A DNA stretch of 41,162 nucleotides from Candidatus Gastranaerophilales bacterium (GTDB taxonomy: Bacteria; Cyanobacteriota; Vampirovibrionia; Gastranaerophilales; Gastranaerophilaceae): positions 1 through 41,162 of the forward strand of contig CAJOJP010000004.1 in assembly GCA_905234915.1 (NCBI GenBank), given 5' to 3'. Shown one piece after another: positions 24,027-31,989 of the stretch. The notes below the pieces were generated by a model. It searched no databases. It saw only the letters and a list, made by a program, of their open reading frames with translations, and was not told the origin of the DNA. Within the stretch, counting starts at the first letter, position 1. Each line of letters starts with the position of its first letter. The position numbers and the translations under genes are program-made.

Positions 24027-24320
24027 ATGGATTTTGAATTAATTGATAAATTAAATGATGAAGATGTTTTAAATTTATTTAATGATATTTCAGTTAGCGA
24101 AAAAATAACATTTTGTCATTGTTTAGATGAAGAAGGAACCATAATTCGCGGTGCGTATAATTGCGATTGGGAATTATACGATGAAGATAGTTGTCATTAC
24201 TGGTGCGATAAACACATCGGTGATAACGTAGCAAAAACTACATTTTATCACAAATGTGAGTGTTTTCGACCCGGCGGTATGTATTTTAGACACTGGAGTA
24301 CTTGTGAATTGTACTGGTAA
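24027..24320 (+). CDS. Cys/His-rich small protein of unknown function
   Basis: A 97-aa protein. I choose the ATG at 24027 because AGGTGG stands 5 nt upstream; an in-frame ATG at 24003 would overlap the ATP-grasp gene and has no such site. Residues 1-27 are acidic and helical. The remainder contains eight cysteines and five histidines in small clusters: FCHC, NCDW, CHYWCDKH, YHKCECF and STCELYW. This spacing suggests metal binding or a disulfide-rich fold, but no family is recognised. The gene is coupled to the ATP-grasp gene (its ribosome binding site overlaps that stop), so a peptide substrate or accessory role is possible. It converges with ispE. Confidence 0.6.
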   Translation: MDFELIDKLNDEDVLNLFNDISVSEKITFCHCLDEEGTIIRGAYNCDWELYDEDSCHYWCDKHIGDNVAKTTFYHKCECFRPGGMYFRHWSTCELYW

Positions 24321-24350
24321 TAATAAATGAATCCTCAACATTTTACTGAG

Positions 24351-25205
24351 TTAATCTTCAAATATGATTCCTGATTTTGTTGTTATCAGATTTTCATAAA
24401 TCATATAGTTATTTTCATCAGAAAAATTTTTGATTTTATCTTCAAGAACAAAAAAAGCGGAACCGCTTCCGGTCATTAATGAATTTTTTACATTGCATTT
24501 AATTTTCTGCAATTGAGGATAATCCTGCAATAATGCTTTTTCAAGACTGTTATAAAGCAAGGAATTATTAAATTCTCCTTTTATAAGCAAATTTTTAAGT
24601 TTATGAGTATTGTCCGGATTTACTTTATTTTCAAGCAAGGAAAATTTAGTATATGCTTCTTTCGCGCTAATGCCAAGATTTTTCGGTTTTATTAAAGAAA
24701 CTTTTTGAATATATGCAGGCAAAGGCTCTATTATCTCTCCCCTTGAAGTACATAATGCACAGCCGCCTTTTAAGCAAAAATTTAAATCAGAGCCTAATTT
24801 TGAGCACAGCTCATTAAGTTCAAAATCACCAAAAGGATTATTAAAGACTTTATTTAAAGCCAATAAAGTTCCGGCTGCATTTGTGCTTCCACCTGCAAGT
24901 CCTGCCGATACGGGAATATGTTTTTCTATAAATACCGATAATTTACAGTTACTTATTTTTAATCTTTCAAAAAATACATTAGCCGCCTTATAAACTAAAT
25001 TATTACTATTATACGGAATTTCTCCCGAATTTCCGCTTAAATTAATTGATAAAAAATTACTTTCCGATAATTCAAAAGTTAAAATATCATATAAGCTGAT
25101 TGTCTGCATTATTGATTGAATATTATGAAAACCGTCCTGACGTTTATTTAAAACCTCAAGTGTAAGATTAATTTTGGCAGGTGTTTTTATTTTTATTTTT
25201 TTCAT
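24351..25205 (-). CDS. ispE: 4-diphosphocytidyl-2-C-methyl-D-erythritol kinase IspE
   Basis: A 284-aa GHMP kinase that phosphorylates CDP-ME at the 2-hydroxyl in the MEP isoprenoid pathway. The catalytic-site lysine region KTPAKINLTLEVLNKRQDGF is intact and the ATP loop reads PVSAGLAGGSTNAAGTLLALN-type. The third GHMP motif is LMTGSGSAFFVL near the C-terminus. Length is normal. The start overlaps the rsmA stop by 4 bp, giving the rsmA-ispE pair seen in several bacterial lineages. Being MEP-type, it is consistent with a bacterium related to Cyanobacteria. Confidence 0.95.
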   Translation of the reverse strand: MKKIKIKTPAKINLTLEVLNKRQDGFHNIQSIMQTISLYDILTFELSESNFLSINLSGNSGEIPYNSNNLVYKAANVFFERLKISNCKLSVFIEKHIPVSAGLAGGSTNAAGTLLALNKVFNNPFGDFELNELCSKLGSDLNFCLKGGCALCTSRGEIIEPLPAYIQKVSLIKPKNLGISAKEAYTKFSLLENKVNPDNTHKLKNLLIKGEFNNSLLYNSLEKALLQDYPQLQKIKCNVKNSLMTGSGSAFFVLEDKIKNFSDENNYMIYENLITTKSGIIFED

Positions 25206-26038
25206 AAATTCATTTTAAGAGTTTCTGATAGTTTTCCCATTTGTTCTATAGAAAGAGTTTCGCCGCGGCGATTTTCATTAATTTGTAATTCCTTTAGTGT
25301 TTTTTCTACTGAATTTTTTGCAAATCCTGCATTTATAAGTGAATTTTTTATATTTTTTCTTCTTGTTGCGAAACAGCTTTTAATAACTTTTTTAAAAAAA
25401 GTGTAATTGGACAGAGTTAGTAAAGGTTCATTTTTAACTGTTAATTTAACAATTGCAGATTCAACTTTGGGAGAAGGGAAAAATGATTTTGCACTTACCT
25501 TTTTTATAAATTCAACATCAGAGTAGAATTGAGCTAAAATTGATAATAAGCCGAATTCTTTTGACGGTGAATTTTCGCTTGCGCTGAGCCGTTTTGCTAC
25601 TTCGTACTGTACTAGTAAAACTACCTCTGAAACAGATTTTCGATTTTTATTATCAATGTCATCTATTTCTCCCAGTAAATGAGCAATTATAGGCGAAGTA
25701 ATATAATAAGGAATATTTGCAACTATTTTAAGATTTTCTCCGAACTGTGACAAATCCGTTTTTAAAATATCCTGATGAATAATTTCAAGGTTATCTGCTT
25801 TTATTTTTGAAAGTTCAACAACCATATCTTCATCAAGCTCTATTGCATAAACCTTTTTTGCCATGTTAACAAGATTTTCGGTTACAAAACCAAGCCCTGA
25901 ACCTATTTCAACAACAATATCCTCTTTATTAACATCGGCAGTATCAAGAATAGTTTCTATTATATTTTCATCGACTAAAAAGTTTTGACCAAGTCGTTTT
26001 TTTGCTTTAAATTTTTTTGCGCGTTCTAAATAATCCAT
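25202..26038 (-). CDS. rsmA: 16S rRNA dimethyladenosine transferase RsmA (KsgA)
   Basis: A 278-aa AdoMet-dependent enzyme that dimethylates the two adjacent adenosines in the 3'-terminal hairpin of 16S rRNA, a late step in 30S assembly. Motifs: the N-terminal KAKKRLGQNFLVDENII, AdoMet loop VVEIGSGLGFVTENL, acidic YAIELDEDMV, and catalytic motif IV VANIPYYITSPII (NxPY). The FFPSPKVESAIVKL segment is also family-typical. It lies between the response regulator and ispE, 24 bp after the regulator's stop, and overlaps ispE by 4 bp. Confidence 0.96.
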   Translation of the reverse strand: MDYLERAKKFKAKKRLGQNFLVDENIIETILDTADVNKEDIVVEIGSGLGFVTENLVNMAKKVYAIELDEDMVVELSKIKADNLEIIHQDILKTDLSQFGENLKIVANIPYYITSPIIAHLLGEIDDIDNKNRKSVSEVVLLVQYEVAKRLSASENSPSKEFGLLSILAQFYSDVEFIKKVSAKSFFPSPKVESAIVKLTVKNEPLLTLSNYTFFKKVIKSCFATRRKNIKNSLINAGFAKNSVEKTLKELQINENRRGETLSIEQMGKLSETLKMNL

Positions 26039-26062
26039 AACAAGATAATACTACAAAATTAT

Positions 26063-26773
26063 CTAATCAGTTTCATTTCCGAACGGAGTAAGTTTATAAC
26101 CAACATTTGTTACTGTTTGCAAATAATCGGGTATTTTAGGATTTTGTTCTATTTTTTGGCGGAGTCCGCCCATGTGAACACGGAGCATTCTTACATCATC
26201 ATCAGAATTATATCCCCATACCTCATTTAAAAGTACGGCAAGAGTAACTGCTTCATTAAAATGCTGCATAAGACAGTATAAAATTTCAAACTCGGTAGGT
26301 GTTAATTTTATTCGCTTTCCTTTTATTTCAGTTTCTAATGAATCCGGGAAAATCTCAATATCACCCGTTCTAAGAATTTCTTGTTTAACTGAAGGTTTAT
26401 TTTTTACGGAAGGACTACGCCTTACAAGCGCGCGCACACGGAGTAAAACCTCTTGAATATCAAACGGTTTTACAATATAATCATCCGCGCCGGAATCAAA
26501 TCCTTGTGTTTTATCGTTTATTGTTCCTTTTGCCGTTAACATTAAAATCGGAATATCAGGTTTTGATGAACGTATATTTTTGCAGACATCAAACCCGTTC
26601 ATTTTAGGCATCATCACATCAAGCAGAATTAAATCATAATTTTCTTTTAAAGCTTTATTAAGAGCTTCTTCACCGTCTTTTGCTATATCAACAACATAAC
26701 CGCTGTGAGAAAGATCAAACTCTAACAGTTCCCTAATTTCGTTATCATCATCAGCAACAAGAAGTTTTTGCAA
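26063..26773 (-). CDS. OmpR/PhoB-type response regulator, RpaA-like
   Basis: A 236-aa two-domain regulator. The receiver has the acidic pocket VADDDNE, phosphoacceptor D52 in LILLDVMMPKMNG, MLTAKG and the KPFD lysine. The C-terminal winged-helix domain contains LTPTEFEILYCLMQH and VWGYNSDDDVRMLRVHMGGLRQKIEQNP, close to cyanobacterial RpaA-type regulators (which read WGYDPDDD). I choose the TTG at 26773: GAGGTG is 6 nt upstream and the product begins MQKLLVADDD. An upstream TTG at 26791 lies within the predicted -10 element. No histidine kinase gene is adjacent, so it is an orphan locally. It precedes rsmA and ispE on the same strand. Confidence 0.88.
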   Translation of the reverse strand: MQKLLVADDDNEIRELLEFDLSHSGYVVDIAKDGEEALNKALKENYDLILLDVMMPKMNGFDVCKNIRSSKPDIPILMLTAKGTINDKTQGFDSGADDYIVKPFDIQEVLLRVRALVRRSPSVKNKPSVKQEILRTGDIEIFPDSLETEIKGKRIKLTPTEFEILYCLMQHFNEAVTLAVLLNEVWGYNSDDDVRMLRVHMGGLRQKIEQNPKIPDYLQTVTNVGYKLTPFGNETD

Positions 26774-26787
26774 AATTTTCACCTCAC

Positions 26788-26816
26788 ACAATACCGATTA
26801 ATTATTGCATATTCAA
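26788..26816 (-). promoter_or_regulatory. Promoter for the response regulator
   Basis: Minus-strand TTGAAT (26811-26816), 17 bp, TATTGT (26788-26793). Transcription would start about 10 nt before the TTG codon at 26773, supporting that start. Confidence 0.45.
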
Positions 26817-26825
26817 TCTATTTTC

Positions 26826-27125
26826 TCAAGAAAGTTTTTTTAAAATAATTCCAAATTGCGTAAATTTTTCGGATAAACTATTGTATCTTTCATCAATGTA
26901 ATCTAATTCAGAAGTATTATTGTCTTTTTTAGCAAGTTTATACATATTTTGAAGCATGTTTCTTTCGATTTCACATCTGGTATAGGAATTTGCAAAATCT
27001 GTTTTTTCAATATCTTTGACATACCTGTTATAGGATGATTTTAAAATATCATATTGTGATTTTTTACCGTTTTTTTGAATTGTATTATTAATATCGTTAT
27101 TTGAATTTAAATTAACTTCTTTCAT
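26826..27125 (-). CDS. Small helical protein encoded after the large calpain-like gene
   Basis: A 99-aa soluble protein, unrecognised. The first 25 residues are Asn-rich and disordered-looking (NLNSNNDINNTIQKNG). The rest is two or three charged helices, SQYDILKSSYNRYVKDIEKTD, CEIERNMLQNMYKLAKK and LDYIDERYNSLSEKFTQFGI, compatible with a helical hairpin or coiled coil. It begins 20 bp after the stop of the 1588-aa gene, with an AAAGAGG ribosome binding site, so the two are cotranscribed. A small helical protein next to a large toxin-like protein could be a chaperone or an immunity factor. That is only a positional inference. Confidence 0.6.
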   Translation of the reverse strand: MKEVNLNSNNDINNTIQKNGKKSQYDILKSSYNRYVKDIEKTDFANSYTRCEIERNMLQNMYKLAKKDNNTSELDYIDERYNSLSEKFTQFGIILKKLS

Positions 27126-27145
27126 TTTTACCTCTTTTTAGTATA

Positions 27146-30100
27146 TTATTTTTTGGCTATACGAATGTCTAATCCATATTGTAACACTTCATCAAGCGTA
27201 AGTTCTGTTTCGGTAATACCCCAGGGATTAATTAATTTAAAGGTTTCAACAGTACCGTCATCATTAATTTTTGCAGGTTTAATTCTATATTCATGTTGTG
27301 AAACAATACCAAGTTCTGCTTTAACTGTTTGTTCAACTCCTTGTCCTTTACTTAACCAGGCAACTACATGATTATTAAATGTTTTTGCATCTTTTAATAA
27401 ATCCTTAACTTTGTAATAATTAGAGTTTGTTTTATATGTTTTTGTTCCTGTAAAATAATTATAATATGTATCATAAAAATTTATACTTTTTGCATCTTTA
27501 TAGCCTAATCTTTCATATAAAGTACTGGCCATTCCGCCATCTCTATTTTCTGAAAATATACTGTCATATTGTCCGTTGTATTTATCCCAATCAATACCAT
27601 TACTAAGGTTAAGTGTAACATTACCTTGATTATTTTCAATAAATTCTGTAAATTCAACCAGTTTTTTTTGTAAAAAATCTCGTCTTGATTCATCATTTGC
27701 ATTTAAAATTAAATTATCAAATTTTTTATATGCCCTTTCAATCCATTCGCTCTGAATTTCTCTGCCATGGGCATATTCAAGCATTTTGACACCTAATGCA
27801 CCTTGAGAATGAAATCTTTCATCAGCTGTTTTCGGTAGTTCACCATTTTTAAACCTTATTTCCTCATAATTGCTATTGGGGAAATTTATTACAATATCAT
27901 CGCCTTCTTCTCTAAATAGTCTTAATACAGAAGCTCTTGTATCGTTTTCACAAAGAACAGAATTAATTCCTGTTAATTCCCAACAGTTGCCTATTGCATT
28001 TTGAGTTGAACCATATCTTTCAATCGGAGGAAATAGTTTGAAATAAGTATCTCGTGATATATTTAATTTTTCAGACTCGGTATCAGAGGTTTTAATTCTT
28101 ATAAAATCTTCACCTTCAACCTGAAATACATCACCCTGTTTTACTTCAAGATTTAAGCTGTTTTTCCCTTTTATTGCTTCATCTGCACTTTTAAAAGAAG
28201 GTACAAACATATCTATGGGAGTTATTCCCATATCATAAGCCTGATATAACTTGTGAAGGTCATCTTCTACGGCGGGATTTATTTTACCTTTAGCAGGAAT
28301 ATATTCAAATAAGTGTTTACCCGCAATTCCTTTTTCGACTAAGCTCAGTAACATAACTCTATTATTGGATTCAACGGAAGCCGGGTCAATACCGAGCATA
28401 TTTGACATAAGTTCACTTTTGTCTATTCTGCCTTTTCTGCCGGTTAAAATTTTATCGCCATCCGGAGTTTTTCTGCCGTTTAAATAATCATAAGCGAGCA
28501 TAAATTCATCTGCCGTATTAATCGGGGATTTTGAGCCTGTAGTTAATATCCATTCAATTTCATCTAAATCATCGGCTTTTATACTGTCACCATGTTTTTC
28601 TTTTATAGCTTCAGCCAATTGTATTATTTTATCGGAATCAATATTTCCTTCACGAATGCACTCATGTAATTTTTTTGTTTTAAATATATCTGCTAAAGTC
28701 CAGTCAACTCCACCTATATTAAGTTCGGTAGAGTTCATTTTATCCAAAAATTCGGCAGTTTTTCCAAAATTAATTGATTTGGAATTTAAAATTTCAGATA
28801 AAGAATAATATCCTGCATTCATATTTGCAAGCATACTGAAATTATATTCATTTGTATTGGGTTGTTTTATTCTTGTATTTTTAAATGCTTCAAGAAGCCT
28901 TGTTGCACCATCTGCATCAAAATCAGAATTTGTGATAAATGAAATATTCATTTTTACATTATTATTTATTGTATTTTCTTTAACCAGCAAATTAAGAAAT
29001 TCTGCATTTTTACCTAATTTTGAATAATCAACGTCTTTAAAAAACTCTTTTTTCTGAAGCATACATCCAATATAACCGTCAGTCCCGCCTTGAAATCTGT
29101 CTGCTAAAATTTGAACGGTATCAGGTTCCAGCTTTTGAAAAAATTTAAATGCTTCTTCATCTATATTTTCATATTGTATGCCATTTTTATCCAGCCACTT
29201 ACTAAAGCTATATTTATTTCCCCAATTGTCGCTGAGTTCTACGCTCTGAAAATGTTCTTCCATTACAAATAGCTTTTCAATTTGTTCATCGTTTAAATTG
29301 CGAGTAACTGCAATATCCAAATTTTTCTCTGAAATTTGAGGATATTTTTCTTTTATTTCAATAAAATGCTGCAGCTGTGATTTTTCTCTATATTCATGAC
29401 TCATTGCATAAAATGCTTCTTCATTGGTAAGCGTTCTTGATAAATCGGGACAATCTTTTATTTTAACAAAGTTTTCTATTTCTTCACTATGAACATAATC
29501 TCCACCAATACGCGATGAATATAAGAATAAAGCCTCATCCGGAGTTATATTTCTTGATAATTCTGCTCTCTGAGTTTGTTTTATAAAATATTCAGTACCA
29601 TATCTACTTGGAGTATGTTCAAAAATATACTTGTAATTTATAATATCGCTGCTGCTATAATTATTTTTAATCATCATTGAACGCTGTTCCGAAGAAAAAC
29701 AGGAAAGCATTTCAGCATGCTCAAGTGTATAGCCATTTTTAATACAAAAATTTATTTCATCTTCATTTAAGCCTAATTTTTCAAATTTTGTATATTTACC
29801 CGCATCTTCCTGTGTCAGCTTTTTTGTTCTTTTTAATCTTTCCTCCTGATTATCGGACATTCTTTTTTGTTCTGAAAGTATTTTTTCTGCTGCTTCCTCC
29901 TCTGTCATATTTTGTCTTAATTTTAAATAATCGGATATCTTTTCATCAGGAATATTTGTATGAATAATTGTGAATATATCATCCGTTGATAATTCGGGAT
30001 TTTCATCTTTTATTTTAATTAAATGCTCTATCATTGTTTTATCGTATTTGCATTCATTAGCCAAAAGTGCTTCCTCATTGGTTAGAGGTCTTGAAAAATC

Positions 30101-31912
30101 CGTACTGTCTTTTAATTTTATGAAATCATTATAATTTCTTATAAGAACATTTTCATTAAATAAATAAACTGCCTCATCGGGGGTTAAATCTCTTGATAAA
30201 TCAGCTTGTTGCTTTATTGTCTGTATGTGTTTAATAATAGTGTTTTCTCTACTGCCGTATAGTATTCTGTATTTTTCTATCATTTCATCATCTGCAGAAT
30301 CCGATAAAGCATTAAAAATTTTTACATCATTCCTGTTGAATTTAAGTTTAACAGGATCAAGATATACGGGAGATGCAGAAGAAGGCTCTTTTTTAGAGGG
30401 AATTTCAACACCGAATATATTTACAGCGGCTGCTTCATTATCGCTGTTTATTTTTTCGGGAAGATTATTTCCGATTTTATCTCCTGCTATAGAACCTGAA
30501 TTAGCACCTAAAGTGAGATTATCATCTGTTTTTCCGACTGTATCAGTATTTTTATCTGAGATTATCGGCTCATTACCTGATTTTATTACTGCATCATCAT
30601 CGGCATTATCTCTAAGAGAATGTATTTTATCTCCCATTGATTTACCTGCTTTTGCTATTTGTTCAAAAGCCGTGCCAAGTGCTACTCCGCCTATAGCTCC
30701 ATATTTTATACCTTCTTGTATATCCTCCGCAATATTTTCGGTTTTTCCGCTTGCTATATCACGAACGGTGGCATCAACTCCGCCGGCTAAACCTCCGTCA
30801 ACCGTTTTTGAAGCTACATTTGCAGTTACCTTTGCAGCTGTTTCTTTTAAACCTGTTTTACCTGCCTGCTTAGCACCTTCACTTAAAACAGTTCTTTCTA
30901 ACGATTGCATGCCTGCCAGTTTCATTATTGAAGTACCGGCAGCTCCGCCTAAACCGAAGGTTAATGGGGCAGCTAAACCGTTTACACCGCCTGTCACAAA
31001 ATCATATTTGAAATTTTCTCTTGTATATTCTTTGTCGTTGCCTATACAGTCTGAAGCTTTTATTAATGATTTTGTCACTCCTCCTGCTGTTCCCGCAATA
31101 CCAAGTCCTGCTCCGATTAGTGCAAGTGATGCTCCGCCTGTTAATGGCGCTGCACATATTCCTGCCGCTGTTCCAAGTGCAAGTGTTCCAACCGAAACTA
31201 TACCTGCTCCGATATCAGCTGCTATATCAACCGACATTTCCTGACCTTCTTTATAATCAGTTAGACTTTTTCCGGCTTGTGTTTTATCATATAAACTATT
31301 ACCCTTTTCTTTATTTAAAAAAGAATTAAGATTATCTGACGTTAAATCTTCTCCCGTAATATTTTTATACGTTTCACTAAGCTTTGCGGGATTTTTCTTT
31401 AATTTCTGTATTTGAGATTTTAATTTGTTAATTTCAGCTTGAGTTTTATTTGATGATGCACCTACTCCCGTAATATTTTTAAAATGATGCCATGCACCTG
31501 ATATCCACCCGTTTGAATTTAAAGATTTATTGAAATCTGTTTCCAATTGATTACATTGAGTTTCAAGCTCATTGATTACACGCTGTTGAGTTTTTTCTTC
31601 CTGTATATTTAAAGGCTGCTTAGAAGGAATATTTTGTACAGGTTCAATCGGAGCTTGAGGTTCATCTTCATGTGGCTGAACATCTTGAACAGGAGCTGCT
31701 TCTGTAATAGGAGCAGGCTCCTGTTGAGAATTAATTGTTATTCCATCGTTATTTGGAACTCTTTCTTCTTCATTTGGAAATACACTGACTTCTTTTAGAC
31801 TTTGAACTGCTTCATCTGCTGTTTCAACAACCTTATCCGCCAATTCAGACGCTTTATCTTTTACAAAATCATAAGCATCGGAAAGAGCTGAACTTACACT
31901 ATCAAATTCCAT
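27146..31912 (-). CDS. Giant calpain-like cysteine protease with Gly/Ala-rich hydrophobic region and repeats
   Basis: A 1588-aa protein. Residues 1-50 form an amphipathic helical start ending in SLKEVSVFPNEEE, shared with the next paralogue. Residues 60-100 are Pro/Gln-rich. About 228-283 and 305-420 are Gly/Ala-rich hydrophobic stretches of glycine-zipper type (ADIGAGIVSVGTLALGTAAG), as seen in membrane-inserting toxins. Two repeats of about 100 residues follow (568-665 and 781-885), each with LSR-x-[LI]-TPDEA, FxKxKD and LTNEEA. The C-terminal 490 residues match the paralogue and end in a calpain-type (family C2) core: Q1304 and C1310 in QNAIGNCWELTG, H1540 in QHEYRI, N1562 in LINPWG. All four catalytic positions are present, so protease activity is likely. 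No signal peptide; target and delivery unknown. Confidence 0.82.
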   Translation of the reverse strand: MEFDSVSSALSDAYDFVKDKASELADKVVETADEAVQSLKEVSVFPNEEERVPNNDGITINSQQEPAPITEAAPVQDVQPHEDEPQAPIEPVQNIPSKQPLNIQEEKTQQRVINELETQCNQLETDFNKSLNSNGWISGAWHHFKNITGVGASSNKTQAEINKLKSQIQKLKKNPAKLSETYKNITGEDLTSDNLNSFLNKEKGNSLYDKTQAGKSLTDYKEGQEMSVDIAADIGAGIVSVGTLALGTAAGICAAPLTGGASLALIGAGLGIAGTAGGVTKSLIKASDCIGNDKEYTRENFKYDFVTGGVNGLAAPLTFGLGGAAGTSIMKLAGMQSLERTVLSEGAKQAGKTGLKETAAKVTANVASKTVDGGLAGGVDATVRDIASGKTENIAEDIQEGIKYGAIGGVALGTAFEQIAKAGKSMGDKIHSLRDNADDDAVIKSGNEPIISDKNTDTVGKTDDNLTLGANSGSIAGDKIGNNLPEKINSDNEAAAVNIFGVEIPSKKEPSSASPVYLDPVKLKFNRNDVKIFNALSDSADDEMIEKYRILYGSRENTIIKHIQTIKQQADLSRDLTPDEAVYLFNENVLIRNYNDFIKLKDSTDFSRPLTNEEALLANECKYDKTMIEHLIKIKDENPELSTDDIFTIIHTNIPDEKISDYLKLRQNMTEEEAAEKILSEQKRMSDNQEERLKRTKKLTQEDAGKYTKFEKLGLNEDEINFCIKNGYTLEHAEMLSCFSSEQRSMMIKNNYSSSDIINYKYIFEHTPSRYGTEYFIKQTQRAELSRNITPDEALFLYSSRIGGDYVHSEEIENFVKIKDCPDLSRTLTNEEAFYAMSHEYREKSQLQHFIEIKEKYPQISEKNLDIAVTRNLNDEQIEKLFVMEEHFQSVELSDNWGNKYSFSKWLDKNGIQYENIDEEAFKFFQKLEPDTVQILADRFQGGTDGYIGCMLQKKEFFKDVDYSKLGKNAEFLNLLVKENTINNNVKMNISFITNSDFDADGATRLLEAFKNTRIKQPNTNEYNFSMLANMNAGYYSLSEILNSKSINFGKTAEFLDKMNSTELNIGGVDWTLADIFKTKKLHECIREGNIDSDKIIQLAEAIKEKHGDSIKADDLDEIEWILTTGSKSPINTADEFMLAYDYLNGRKTPDGDKILTGRKGRIDKSELMSNMLGIDPASVESNNRVMLLSLVEKGIAGKHLFEYIPAKGKINPAVEDDLHKLYQAYDMGITPIDMFVPSFKSADEAIKGKNSLNLEVKQGDVFQVEGEDFIRIKTSDTESEKLNISRDTYFKLFPPIERYGSTQNAIGNCWELTGINSVLCENDTRASVLRLFREEGDDIVINFPNSNYEEIRFKNGELPKTADERFHSQGALGVKMLEYAHGREIQSEWIERAYKKFDNLILNANDESRRDFLQKKLVEFTEFIENNQGNVTLNLSNGIDWDKYNGQYDSIFSENRDGGMASTLYERLGYKDAKSINFYDTYYNYFTGTKTYKTNSNYYKVKDLLKDAKTFNNHVVAWLSKGQGVEQTVKAELGIVSQHEYRIKPAKINDDGTVETFKLINPWGITETELTLDEVLQYGLDIRIAKK

Positions 31913-31989
31913 TATTATGTCTCCTGAGATAAGAACACCTTTATATTATCGGCAATTATTTATTTTTCTTTAATATTTTTATTTTGTTT

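Noticed and set aside
30225-31244. A 339-codon open frame on the plus strand
   Set aside because: It lies wholly antisense to the Gly/Ala-rich part of the 1588-aa calpain-like gene. Its low-complexity Ser/Pro/Ala content is what the complement of such codons gives, and it has no supporting motifs.
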